Below, piece by piece: positions 24,145 to 34,000 of a DNA stretch of 63,268 bases. Origin of the DNA: Paenibacillus sp. XY044 (GTDB lineage Bacteria; Bacillota; Bacilli; Paenibacillales; Paenibacillaceae); assembly GCF_002257645.1 (NCBI RefSeq), contig NZ_NQMO01000017.1:1-63268 (forward strand), in the 5' to 3' direction. The notes under the pieces are model-generated. The model worked only from the letters and a program-made list of their open reading frames with translations. It made no database searches and was not told the DNA's origin. Both the position numbers and the translations under genes were made by a program. The stretch's first letter is position 1, and the number at the start of each line of letters is the position of its first letter.

Positions 24145-24767
24145 TACGCGAGCACCTCCTCTACCTTCTGAACTGCTTCTTTCGTAATGATCAGTTTGTC
24201 GTACAGAAGTACGTCAAGAACATTAATGCCGTCTGCTGCAACAAATTTCACGCCAGGAATATTCCGTGCGGAAAGAGCCACATTATCATCATAGCCAGGG
24301 GCCACGATCAAGGCCTTACGTTCTATTTTCAGATTGTTCAGGATCGCTGCGAATTCCTTCGTTTTAGGCGTATTCAGAGCGAGTTGGTCCAGAACGATCA
24401 GATTGTTAGCGATCACTTTGGAAGACAATGCAGATTTAATAGCCAGACGACGAACTTTCTTAGGAAGCTTGAACGAGTAGCTGCGTGGTGTTGGACCAAA
24501 TACAGTACCGCCGCCCTTCCATTGTGGTGAACGGATCGAACCTTGACGAGCACGGCCGGTTCCTTTTTGTTTCCAAGGCTTACGTCCGCCGCCACGTACT
24601 TCAGAACGGCCCTTCACTTTATGTGTACCACGACGCAAAGATGCTCTTTGCAGCAATACAGCTTGGTTCATCACGTGTACGTTTGGTTCTACACCAAATA
24701 CCGCATCGTTCAGTTCCAATTCTCCTACTTCGCTACCGCTGACATTAAACAGGGTTACTTTTGGCAT
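24144..24767 (-). CDS. rplD: 50S ribosomal protein L4
   Basis: A 207-aa L4 with the tunnel-constriction loop (RSEVRGGGRKPWKQKGTGRARQ, about residues 54-75), where macrolide-resistance changes occur; it appears wild type. In gamma-proteobacteria L4 represses the S10 operon; nothing here shows that this applies. Confidence 0.98.
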   Translation of the reverse strand: MPKVTLFNVSGSEVGELELNDAVFGVEPNVHVMNQAVLLQRASLRRGTHKVKGRSEVRGGGRKPWKQKGTGRARQGSIRSPQWKGGGTVFGPTPRSYSFKLPKKVRRLAIKSALSSKVIANNLIVLDQLALNTPKTKEFAAILNNLKIERKALIVAPGYDDNVALSARNIPGVKFVAADGINVLDVLLYDKLIITKEAVQKVEEVLA

Positions 24768-24793
24768 TATGTGTTCCTCCTTTCCTTAGGTGA

Positions 24794-25417
24794 TTACTTC
24801 TTCACCGTTTCGTTAATTTTAACGAAGCTGTTTTTAGGTCCAGGAATAGCACCTTTAACGAGCAGAACGTTACGTTCTACGTCGACTCTAACAACTTCAA
24901 GTTTTTGTACCGTTACCGTAGCATTACCCATGTGTCCTGGCAGACGCTTTCCTTTAGGAACGCGGTTAGCCTGGATGGAGCCCATGGAACCCGGTCTGCG
25001 ATGGTAGCGCGAGCCGTGAGCCATTGGTCCGCGGCTTTGTCCCCAACGTTTGATAACGCCTTGGAAGCCTTTACCTTTGGAAGTACCGGTTACGTCAACA
25101 AATTCGCCTTCTGCGAAGACATCCGCCTTCAGTTCTTGGCCAACCTCGAATGATCCGAGGTCAACACCGCGAATTTCGCGAACGTAGCGCTTAGGTGCAG
25201 TGTTAGCTTTTTTAGCATGACCTGCTTCTGGCTTGTTTGCACGCTTCTCCTTCTTATCGGCGAAACCGATTTGAATAGCTTCGTAGCCATCGTTCTCAAG
25301 ATCTTTCTTTTGCAGAACAACACAAGGACCTGCTTCGATAACCGTCACAGGAATTACATTACCTTCTGGAGTAAATACTTGAGTCATTCCGAGTTTTTTT
25401 CCTAAGATACCTTTCAT
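24794..25417 (-). CDS. rplC: 50S ribosomal protein L3
   Basis: A 207-aa L3, an early assembly protein. The long loop around WGQSRGPMAHGSRYHRRPGS reaches towards the peptidyl transferase centre. It is the second gene of the S10 operon, 37 bp after rpsJ. Confidence 0.98.
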   Translation of the reverse strand: MKGILGKKLGMTQVFTPEGNVIPVTVIEAGPCVVLQKKDLENDGYEAIQIGFADKKEKRANKPEAGHAKKANTAPKRYVREIRGVDLGSFEVGQELKADVFAEGEFVDVTGTSKGKGFQGVIKRWGQSRGPMAHGSRYHRRPGSMGSIQANRVPKGKRLPGHMGNATVTVQKLEVVRVDVERNVLLVKGAIPGPKNSFVKINETVKK

Positions 25418-25454
25418 GTTGACACCTCTTTTCCCGTCTTAATTCCATTTCGGA

Positions 25455-25763
25455 TTACAATTTGATTTCGATATCTACACCGGACGGCAGGTCCAAGCGC
25501 ATAAGAGCATCCACAGTTTGTGGAGTTGGGTTTACAATATCGATCAGACGCTTGTGTGTGCGCATTTCGAATTGCTCCCGAGAATCCTTATACTTGTGTA
25601 CCGCACGGAGAATAGTAATGATTTGTTTCTCAGTTGGAAGTGGAATCGGTCCAGATACACCAGCACCCGAACGTTTTGCAGTTTCAACGATTTTCTCAGC
25701 GGATTGATCAAGAATTCTGTGATCGTAAGCTTTCAAACGAATACGAATTTTTTGCTTTGCCAT
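25455..25763 (-). CDS. rpsJ: 30S ribosomal protein S10 (NusE)
   Basis: A 102-aa S10, also the NusE partner of NusB in rRNA antitermination. The start MAKQKIRIRLKAYDHRILD follows AGAAGGAGG; the frame is open upstream but that part is leader. It is the first gene of the S10-spc-alpha cluster, with a clear promoter about 140 nt upstream. Confidence 0.98.
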   Translation of the reverse strand: MAKQKIRIRLKAYDHRILDQSAEKIVETAKRSGAGVSGPIPLPTEKQIITILRAVHKYKDSREQFEMRTHKRLIDIVNPTPQTVDALMRLDLPSGVDIEIKL

Positions 25764-25902
25764 TTTAGTCCCTCCTTCTATCGCCCAATTTGGTATCGGA
25801 CATACTCCGTGAAAATTTTCTAAACACACCGCTCCATGGCAAAGGGGCCGGGTGTGTCAGTAACCTCTCACATCATCGCAACGTCTCAGAACAACATTCA
25901 CT

Positions 25903-25931
25903 ATTATATATAAAGAATGGGCATAATGCAA
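25903..25931 (-). promoter_or_regulatory. main promoter of the S10 operon
   Basis: -35 TTGCAT (25926-25931), 17-bp spacer, perfect -10 TATAAT (25903-25908). The ~130-nt leader that follows can pair CACACC with GGTGTG around 25827-25858. The remainder of the tuf-rpsJ spacer holds the tuf terminator and a near-copy of the -10 region at 25967-25982; no gene is visible. Confidence 0.85.
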
Positions 25932-25972
25932 GCTTTTATTGAAAAGCGTCGTTGTTCTTTTCTTCCTATATA

Positions 25973-26008
25973 TAAAGAAAGGAATCCTCCCGCCAGGAGA
26001 GGATTCCT
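25973..26008 (-). terminator. terminator of tuf
   Basis: A 10-bp stem (AGGAATCCTC/GAGGATTCCT) with a 9-nt loop, followed on the minus strand by TTCTTT. It lies about 80 nt after the tuf stop and separates the str group from the S10 promoter. Confidence 0.8.
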
Positions 26009-26086
26009 CTGCATCTCTTTCGTTTACAACACAGCGTTACTCGTTCCAGCACATCGTTGCTATATGGAAGGCAGTTCGCCTTTTAA

Positions 26087-27277
26087 TTATTTGCTGATAG
26101 TTGCGATGGCACCAGCAGCTACTGTACGTCCACCTTCACGGATCGTGAACTTCGTTCCTTCTTCAATCGCGATTGGAGCGATCAGTTGAACGGTTACAGT
26201 GATGTTGTCGCCAGGCATAACCATTTCAGTTCCTTCTGGAAGGTTAACCACACCAGTTACGTCCGTTGTACGGAAGTAGAACTGAGGACGGTATCCAGTG
26301 AAGAAAGGCTTATGACGGCCACCTTCTTCTTTAGTCAAAACGTATACTTGAGCAGCGAACTCAGTATGCGGTTTAACGGAAGCCGGTTTGCAAAGTACTT
26401 GACCGCGCTCGATTTGGTTACGGTCTACACCGCGAAGCAGGGCACCGATGTTGTCACCAGCTTGAGCGGAATCCAGCAATTTACGGAACATTTCAACGCC
26501 CGTAACGACGGATTTCTTAGTTTCTTCAGCGATACCAACGATTTCAACCTCGTCGCCCACTTTAACCGTTCCGCGTTCTACACGGCCTGTAGCAACAGTA
26601 CCGCGTCCAGTGATGGAGAACACGTCCTCGACTGGCATAAGGAATGGTTTGTCAGTGTCGCGCTCTGGAAGAGGAATGTACTCATCGATGATGTTGAACA
26701 TTTCGACGATTTTTTGTGCCCACTCGCCGTCTGGGTTTTGCAGAGCTTCACGAGCAGAACCTTGGATGATTGGAGTGTCGTCGCCTGGGAACTCATATTC
26801 GTTCAGCAGGTCACGAACTTCCATTTCAACCAGTTCAAGAAGTTCAGCGTCTTCAACCATGTCGCATTTGTTCAAGAATACGACGATGTAAGGTACGCCT
26901 ACCTGACGGGAGAGCAGGATGTGTTCGCGAGTTTGCGGCATTGGGCCGTCAGCTGCGGATACAACCAAGATCGCTCCGTCCATTTGAGCAGCACCAGTGA
27001 TCATGTTTTTAACATAGTCGGCGTGACCTGGGCAGTCAACGTGTGCATAGTGACGGTTAGGTGTTTCGTATTCCACGTGTGCAGTGGAGATGGTGATACC
27101 GCGTTCGCGCTCCTCTGGAGCTTTGTCGATTTGGTCGAATGCTACTGCAGCACCGCCGTAAGTTTTGGACAATACAGTTGTGATAGCAGCAGTCAGAGTT
27201 GTTTTACCATGGTCGACGTGACCAATAGTACCGATGTTAACGTGCGGTTTATTACGTTCAAACTTAGCCTTTGCCAT
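26087..27277 (-). CDS. tuf: elongation factor Tu
   Basis: A 396-aa GTPase that delivers aminoacyl-tRNA. G1 is GHVDHGKT (19-26), G3 DCPGHADYVKN, and G4 NKCDMVED. Domains II and III are complete. AAGGAGG lies upstream. It is the last gene of the str group (rpsL-rpsG-fusA-tuf), with its own terminator. Confidence 0.99.
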   Translation of the reverse strand: MAKAKFERNKPHVNIGTIGHVDHGKTTLTAAITTVLSKTYGGAAVAFDQIDKAPEERERGITISTAHVEYETPNRHYAHVDCPGHADYVKNMITGAAQMDGAILVVSAADGPMPQTREHILLSRQVGVPYIVVFLNKCDMVEDAELLELVEMEVRDLLNEYEFPGDDTPIIQGSAREALQNPDGEWAQKIVEMFNIIDEYIPLPERDTDKPFLMPVEDVFSITGRGTVATGRVERGTVKVGDEVEIVGIAEETKKSVVTGVEMFRKLLDSAQAGDNIGALLRGVDRNQIERGQVLCKPASVKPHTEFAAQVYVLTKEEGGRHKPFFTGYRPQFYFRTTDVTGVVNLPEGTEMVMPGDNITVTVQLIAPIAIEEGTKFTIREGGRTVAAGAIATISK

Positions 27278-27396
27278 TTGAACAATTCCTCCTTAAATGG
27301 ATTGAATATAAATTTTATGTTTGAACTGACCGGTATTTATGCAAGTAGTTCTGGATGTATTCGTACCGGCCAGGGTTTAAAACTCAAAAGCAAAAA

Positions 27397-29478
27397 TTAT
27401 TCGTCAGATCCTTTGGACTTCGAAATAATTTCTTCAGAGATGTTCTTAGGAACTTCTTCGTAGTGGGAGAGTTCCATGGAGAACACGCCGCGTCCTTGGG
27501 TACCGGAACGAAGTGTCGTCGAGTATCCGAACATTTCGGAAAGAGGCACTTTCGCACGGATAATCTGAGCGCCGGAACGGCTATCCATACCTTCGATACG
27601 TCCGCGGCGGGAGTTCAGCATGCCCATTACGTCGCCCATGTATTCCTCAGGCACCGTAACTTCGACTTTCATGATTGGCTCGAGCAGGACAGGTTTACAC
27701 TTGTCTTTTGCTGCTTTAAGCGCCATGGAACCGGCAATCTTAAACGCCATCTCATTGGAGTCGACATCATGGTAAGAACCGTCTACGATTGTAGCTTTGA
27801 TGTCTACAAGCGGGAAGCCGGCAAGGACACCATTCTTCATGGCTTCCTCGATACCATTCAGTGCAGGCTGGACGTATTCTCTTGGTACCGAACCACCGAC
27901 GATTTTGCTGTCGAACTGGCTGCCAGTACCTGCTTCGAGAGGCTCGAATTCAACCCATACGTGACCGTATTGACCACGGCCACCGGACTGACGTACGAAT
28001 TTACCCTCAACGCGAGCTGGTTGACGGAAGGTTTCACGGTAAGCAACCTGTGGTTTACCCACATTGGTTTCTACCTTGAACTCACGACGCATACGGTCGA
28101 TGATGATATCGAGGTGAAGTTCACCCATTCCAGCCAGGATCGTCTGGCCAGTCTCTTCATCTGTATGAGCACGCAGCGTAGGATCTTCTTCTGTCAATTT
28201 GCCCAAAGCAACGCCCATTTTGTCTTGGTCGGCTTTGGTTTTTGGCTCAACTGCGATTTCGATAACCGGATCCGGGAAGTTCATGGATTCCAGGATAACC
28301 GGAGCTTTCTCGTCGCACAGCGTGTCGCCTGTACCTGTATCTTTCAAGCCAACCGCAGCCGCGATATCACCGGAGTAAACTTCGCTGATCTCTTGACGGC
28401 TGTTCGCGTGCATCTGAAGGATACGTCCGATACGTTCGCGTTTGCCTTTGGTAGCGTTCAATACGTAAGAGCCGGATTGAAGAATACCAGAGTATACGCG
28501 GAAGAACGTCAGTTTACCGACATAAGGGTCTGTCATGATTTTGAACGCCAGAGCAGCGAACGGTTCTTCATCGGAAGAATGACGCTCAACTTCCGTACCG
28601 TCTTCAAGGTGACCTTGAATCGATGGTACGTCAACTGGAGCTGGCAGATAATCGATAACAGCGTCCAGCATCAGCTGAACCCCTTTGTTGCGGTAAGAGG
28701 AACCACAGATAACCGGGAAGATCTTAACTTCGCAAACCCCTTTACGGAGGGCAGCCTTCAGTTCTGCAACTGTGATTTCTTCACCTTCCAGATACTTCAT
28801 TGTCAGGTCTTCGTCGAGTTCTGCGACTTTTTCGATCAGTTCAGCGCGAAGTTCTTCGACTTTGTCTTTGAACTCGGCCGGAATGTCTACCTCTTCAATG
28901 TTTTGACCCAGGTCGTCTTTGTACATATGAGCTCTTTGCTCTACCAGGTCGATGATGCCAACGAAGTCGTTCTCTGCACCGATCGGCAATTGAATCGCTA
29001 CTGCGTTCGCTTGCAGACGATCGCGCATGTCGTTAACGACGTTCAAATAATCGGCACCAATGATATCCATTTTGTTTACATATGCGATCCGCGGAACGCC
29101 GTAGCGGTCAGCCTGTCTCCATACGGTTTCAGACTGAGGCTCAACGCCCTCTTTCGCACTGAAAACACCTACTGCCCCATCCAATACACGAAGGGAACGT
29201 TCAACTTCAACTGTGAAGTCAACGTGCCCTGGGGTGTCAATGATATTAACGCGGTGACCTTTCCACGAAGCGGTCGTCGCAGCGGAAGTAATCGTGATCC
29301 CGCGCTCCTGCTCTTGTTCCATCCAGTCCATTGTAGCCGCACCCTCGTGAACTTCACCGATTTTGTGCGTACGGCCTGTGTAGAACAAGATCCGCTCTGT
29401 GGTGGTCGTTTTACCAGCGTCAATATGCGCCATGATCCCGATGTTGCGTGTATTTTTCAAGGAGAACTCTCTTGCCAT
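27397..29478 (-). CDS. fusA: elongation factor G
   Basis: A 693-aa translocase GTPase with G1 AHIDAGKT (17-24), G3 DTPGHVDF and G4 NKMD, and all five domains in order. The long plus-strand open frame opposite it is a codon-bias shadow. It lies between rpsG and tuf. Confidence 0.99.
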   Translation of the reverse strand: MAREFSLKNTRNIGIMAHIDAGKTTTTERILFYTGRTHKIGEVHEGAATMDWMEQEQERGITITSAATTASWKGHRVNIIDTPGHVDFTVEVERSLRVLDGAVGVFSAKEGVEPQSETVWRQADRYGVPRIAYVNKMDIIGADYLNVVNDMRDRLQANAVAIQLPIGAENDFVGIIDLVEQRAHMYKDDLGQNIEEVDIPAEFKDKVEELRAELIEKVAELDEDLTMKYLEGEEITVAELKAALRKGVCEVKIFPVICGSSYRNKGVQLMLDAVIDYLPAPVDVPSIQGHLEDGTEVERHSSDEEPFAALAFKIMTDPYVGKLTFFRVYSGILQSGSYVLNATKGKRERIGRILQMHANSRQEISEVYSGDIAAAVGLKDTGTGDTLCDEKAPVILESMNFPDPVIEIAVEPKTKADQDKMGVALGKLTEEDPTLRAHTDEETGQTILAGMGELHLDIIIDRMRREFKVETNVGKPQVAYRETFRQPARVEGKFVRQSGGRGQYGHVWVEFEPLEAGTGSQFDSKIVGGSVPREYVQPALNGIEEAMKNGVLAGFPLVDIKATIVDGSYHDVDSNEMAFKIAGSMALKAAKDKCKPVLLEPIMKVEVTVPEEYMGDVMGMLNSRRGRIEGMDSRSGAQIIRAKVPLSEMFGYSTTLRSGTQGRGVFSMELSHYEEVPKNISEEIISKSKGSDE

Positions 29479-29526
29479 GAAAATAGTCTCCCTTCAAAAT
29501 TGAAGTGTATTTTATTAAGCCGAATC

Positions 29527-29997
29527 CTACCAGCGGTAGTGCGCAAACGCTTTGTTCGCTTCAGCCATTTTGTGAGTGTCCTCGCGTTTCTTAACGGAAG
29601 CGCCTGTGTTGTTGGAAGCGTCGATGATCTCAGCCGCCAAACGCTCTTCCATTGTCTTCTCACCGCGGTTGCGGGAGTAGTTCACGAGCCAACGTAATCC
29701 CAAAGACGTACGTCTTTCAGGTTTTACTTCGATTGGCACCTGGTAGTTTGCACCGCCGACACGACGAGCTTTAACTTCCAGCACTGGCATGATGTTCTTG
29801 ATAGCTGCTTCAAACACTTCCATAGGATCTTTACCCGTACGTTCTTGAATCAGTTTGAACGAATTGTAAAGGATGCTTTGGGCAACACCTCTTTTACCAT
29901 CCAGCATGATGCGGTTGATAAGGCGTGTAACCAGTTTGCTGTTGTACACCGGATCCGGCAGTACGTCTCTCTTAGTAACTGGACCTTTGCGTGGCAT
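29527..29997 (-). CDS. rpsG: 30S ribosomal protein S7
   Basis: A 156-aa S7, the primary binder of the 16S 3' domain, starting MPRKGPVTKRDVLPDPVYN and ending with the KMAEANKAFAHYRW signature. It lies between rpsL and fusA. Confidence 0.98.
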   Translation of the reverse strand: MPRKGPVTKRDVLPDPVYNSKLVTRLINRIMLDGKRGVAQSILYNSFKLIQERTGKDPMEVFEAAIKNIMPVLEVKARRVGGANYQVPIEVKPERRTSLGLRWLVNYSRNRGEKTMEERLAAEIIDASNNTGASVKKREDTHKMAEANKAFAHYRW

Positions 29998-30039
29998 GGA
30001 TATCCCCCTTTCTTAAGTCTTTGACTCTTATAGAATCAA

Positions 30040-30462
30040 TTACGATTTTTTAGCTTTCGGACGTTTTGCACCGTATTTGGAACGAGCTTGCATCCGGTTG
30101 TTCACACCTGCAGTATCAAGCGCACCGCGAACGATATGGTAACGAACACCTGGAAGGTCTTTTACCCGTCCACCGCGAACCAATACCACACTGTGCTCTT
30201 GCAGGTTGTGTCCGATCCCCGGAATGTAAGCAGTCACCTCGATGCGGTTCGTCAAGCGAACACGGGCATATTTACGAAGCGCGGAGTTCGGTTTCTTCGG
30301 CGTCATTGTACCTACACGGGTGCAGACACCACGTTTTTGAGGAGCGCTAAGTCCTGTCTCTTCACGCTTCAGAGCGTTGTATCCTTTCTGCAATGCAGGG
30401 GACTTCGACTTGTAGATCTTAGCTTGACGTCCTTTGCGAACTAGCTGGTTAATTGTTGGCAT
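30040..30462 (-). CDS. rpsL: 30S ribosomal protein S12
   Basis: A 140-aa S12 of the decoding centre. TPKKPNSALRK and GIGHNLQEHSVVLVRGGRVKDLPG carry the residues where streptomycin-resistance mutations occur; both look wild type. The start MPTINQLVRKG follows AAGGGGGTGG; the three preceding in-frame codons overlap the ribosome site. Confidence 0.98.
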   Translation of the reverse strand: MPTINQLVRKGRQAKIYKSKSPALQKGYNALKREETGLSAPQKRGVCTRVGTMTPKKPNSALRKYARVRLTNRIEVTAYIPGIGHNLQEHSVVLVRGGRVKDLPGVRYHIVRGALDTAGVNNRMQARSKYGAKRPKAKKS

Positions 30463-30605
30463 GTTAGCCACCCCCTTCCCATATTACTTATCCTCATTAC
30501 AAACCTCTTTTTAAGTCCACAGACCCAGGCGGTTCATAAAAGAACAAATGAAAAGTCTTTGCCGGAAGAACTCTGTTGATTTCTCCAACAAAAACGTTCC
30601 TTACC

Positions 30606-30857
30606 CTATGATTTAATGATGGCAGCCATTGCTGCGCCCACTTCAATCCCACATGCTTTACCCAAATGCTGCATAGTATCCACATAGGTGATCTTCACTC
30701 CATGCTTACTGCAAAGAGCTTCGACCTTTGAAACGAGCCGATGTTCCGCATCTTCCGCCACAAACACTTCGGCGGCTTGGCCCAATTCTACGAGTTTCAT
30801 CGTTTGTTTGGCACCGATCTTGACATGAGCATCCTGTAATCCTTTATCATTAGACAT
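30606..30857 (-). CDS. rplGB: L7Ae-family ribosomal protein (RplGB/YbxF-like)
   Basis: An 83-aa K-turn-binding protein of the L7Ae/L30e/S12e family, orthologous in position and length to YbxF of Bacillus, between rpoC and rpsL. The core motif includes GAKQTMKLVELGQAAEVFVAEDA. YbxF binds K-turn RNA in vitro; its cellular role is not settled. Confidence 0.9.
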   Translation of the reverse strand: MSNDKGLQDAHVKIGAKQTMKLVELGQAAEVFVAEDAEHRLVSKVEALCSKHGVKITYVDTMQHLGKACGIEVGAAMAAIIKS

Positions 30858-30959
30858 CTTGCGATTCCTCCAAAAGCACAGGGGTACTTAACCACTCACG
30901 CACCTTTGCTATATTAGCACTTGCATTAGGCGATGTCAAGAATGTTTCAGTAAAGTTTT

Positions 30960-30994
30960 CGCGGAAGCAGCCTATTTTTCATGCCGCCTCCGCG
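30960..30994 (-). other. strong hairpin between rpoC and rplGB, without a T run
   Basis: Minus strand CGCGGAGGCGGC pairs with GGCTGCTTCCGCG over about 12 bp with a ~10-nt loop. What follows is GAAAACTTT, not a T run, so it is at most a weak terminator. It could be an RNA processing or stability element downstream of rpoC. Confidence 0.5.
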
Positions 30995-31018
30995 CAAAAC
31001 CGCCTGATTTGCAATCTA

Positions 31019-34000
31019 TTACTCTACTGTTGCCGTTTCAAGCTCCTTGGAGTCCTGATCTTCGGCGTTCGGATCATCGAATTTGACGCTGCGGTAACGG
31101 TTCATACCGGTACCTGCAGGGATCAATTTACCGATGATGACATTTTCTTTCAGGCCTAGCAGCTGGTCAACCTTGCCTTTGATCGCCGCATCGGTAAGTA
31201 CGCGGGTCGTCTCCTGGAAGGATGCCGCGGACAAGAAGGAATCGGTCTCCAGGGAAGCCTTGGTGATACCGAGCAGAACCGGTTTAGCCACCGCCGGCTC
31301 TTTTCCGGACAGGATTGCTTCTTTGTTCGCTGCTTCGTATTCATGAATGTCGGTGAATGATCCAGGAAGAAGCGGTGTATCTCCCGCATCGACGATACGG
31401 ATTTTACGCAGCATCTGCTTGATCATAACTTCGACGTGCTTATCGTTGATTTCTACGCCCTGGTTACGGTATACGCGCTGAACTTCCTGCAGAATGTAGT
31501 TCTGCACACCGCGGATCCCTTTAATGCGCAGCATTTCTTTCGGGTCGATGGAACCGTCCGTCAGCTCGTCGCCGGCTTCGATTTCCTGACCTTCGGATAC
31601 ACGCAGACGGGAACCGTAGGTTACGGAGTACACTTTCGTTTCCGCTTCACCTTGGACTTCGATTTCACGACGGTCTTTCGCTTCGCGGATTTCCTTCACG
31701 ACGCCGTCGATTTCACTGATGGTTGCCTGACCTTTCGGATTCCGGGCTTCGAAAAGCTCCTGAATACGCGGAAGACCTTGGGTAATATCGTCCCCTGCGA
31801 CACCACCGGTATGGAACGTACGCATGGTAAGCTGGGTTCCTGGTTCACCGATGGATTGCGCGGCGATGATGCCGACAGCTTCCCCGATTTCCACGAATTT
31901 GCCTGTGGCCAGGTTGCGTCCGTAGCACTTCTTACATACGCCGTGACGGGCACGGCAGCTGAGTACCGAACGGATTTGCAGTTTCTTGACGCCGGAGTTG
32001 ACGATCAGGTTCGCTTTATCCGAATCGATCAGCTCGTTGCGGTTAACCAGAATTTCATTGGTTTCCGGATGACGAACGGTCTCGAAGCAGTAGCGTCCCT
32101 CAATACGGTCATACAGGTCCTCGATAACCTCTTTACCATCCTGAATCCGGCTGACGGTGAAGCCTTTATCCGTACCGCAGTCTTCTTCGCGGACGATAAC
32201 GTCTTGGGCAACGTCAACCAGACGGCGTGTCAGGTAACCGGAGTCAGCTGTACGCAGCGCGGTATCCGCCAGACCTTTACGGGCACCGTGCGTCGACAAG
32301 AAGTACTCGAGGACGGTCAGACCTTCACGGAAGTTGGATTTGATCGGGAGTTCGATGATCCGGCCGGATGGGTTCGCCATCAGACCCCGCATTCCGCCGA
32401 GCTGAGTAATCTGCGATTTGTTACCCCGTGCTTTGGAATCAACCATGAGCATGATGGAGTTAAAGCGGTCCATGGATTTCATCAGGATATCCGTAATGTC
32501 ATCCTTCGCTTTGGACCAAATATCGATAACGCGGTCATACCGTTCTTCGTTCGTAATCAAGCCGCGGCGGTATTGGTTCGTAACGACCGCAACCTTCTCG
32601 TCGGATTCCTTCAGGATCTCCTGCTTCTCATCCGGAACGATAACGTCGGATACCGCAACGGTTACGCCGGCACGCGTCGAATACGTGAAGCCGAGCTGCT
32701 TGATTTTGTCCAGAATAACGGACGTTTCCGTCGTGTGGTAAATCTCGAAGCAACGGGCAATGATTTGGCCCAGATACTCTTTACCAACGGCGCTGCTTAT
32801 AGGCAGGTCGTACATGCGCTCACGGATGTCCGCGCCTTTTTCATAGACGAAATATTTCTCCGGGGTTCCGTTGAACAGATTGTCACGGGTCGCTTCGTTA
32901 ATGTACGGGAAGCTGCTCGGGAAAATTTCGTTGAAGATGATGCGTCCGACGGTCGTCAAGAGCATTGCATCCTGCTGTTTGTCGGTAAAGCTCGTTTTGC
33001 CGAGCGCTTTAACCGGAATGGCTACCCGTGCATGCAGACCTGCCGTTCCGCGTTGGTAAGCCGATACGGCCTCGTTCACGGAGCTCAGAATCATGCCGGA
33101 ACCTTTCTCATCCTTGTTGTCCATGGTCAGATAGAAAGATCCGAGAACCATATCCTGCGAAGGCGTAACGACCGGTTTACCGTCTTTAGGGTTCAAAATG
33201 TTGCCGGATGCCAGCATGAGGATACGGGCTTCAGCCTGTGCCTCTGCGGACAACGGAACGTGAACCGCCATCTGGTCGCCGTCGAAGTCGGCGTTGTAAG
33301 CCGTACATACGAGCGGATGCAGACGGATCGCATGACCTTCCACCAGGATCGGTTCGAACGCTTGGATACCGAGACGGTGAAGCGTAGGGGCACGGTTCAA
33401 CAGAACCGGATGCTCTTTAATGACTTCTTCGAGAACGTCCCAAACTTCCGGACTTACACGCTCAACCTTACGTTTAGCGCTCTTAATGTTATGGGCGAGG
33501 CCCTTGTTTACAAGTTCTTTCATGACAAACGGCTTGAACAGTTCCAGAGCCATTTTCTTCGGCAGACCGCACTGATACATTTTCAGATACGGACCGACGA
33601 CGATAACGGAACGGCCGGAATAGTCAACGCGTTTGCCGAGCAGGTTTTGCCGGAAACGTCCTTGCTTACCTTTCAGCATATGGCTGAGGGATTTCAATGG
33701 ACGGTTGCCTGGTCCTGTTACAGGACGGCCGCGGCGGCCGTTGTCGATCAGGGCGTCAACCGCTTCCTGCAGCATCCGTTTTTCGTTCTGAACGATGATG
33801 TCCGGAGCTCCCAGATCAAGCAGACGCTTCAAACGGTTGTTCCGGTTGATGACGCGGCGGTACAGGTCGTTCAGGTCAGACGTTGCGAAACGTCCGCCGT
33901 CCAGCTGTACCATCGGGCGCAGTTCCGGAGGAATAACCGGAAGTACGTCCATGATCATCCACTCTGGCTTGTTGCCGGAGTTGCGGAAAGCCTCGATGAC

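Noticed and set aside
27355..29697. 780-codon open reading frame on the plus strand opposite fusA
   Set aside because: It is the antisense shadow of EF-G and rpsG; no ribosome site, and the translation resembles no protein. The same applies to the 1044-codon plus-strand frame opposite rpoC (31436-34570) and others opposite rpoB, sat and gltX.
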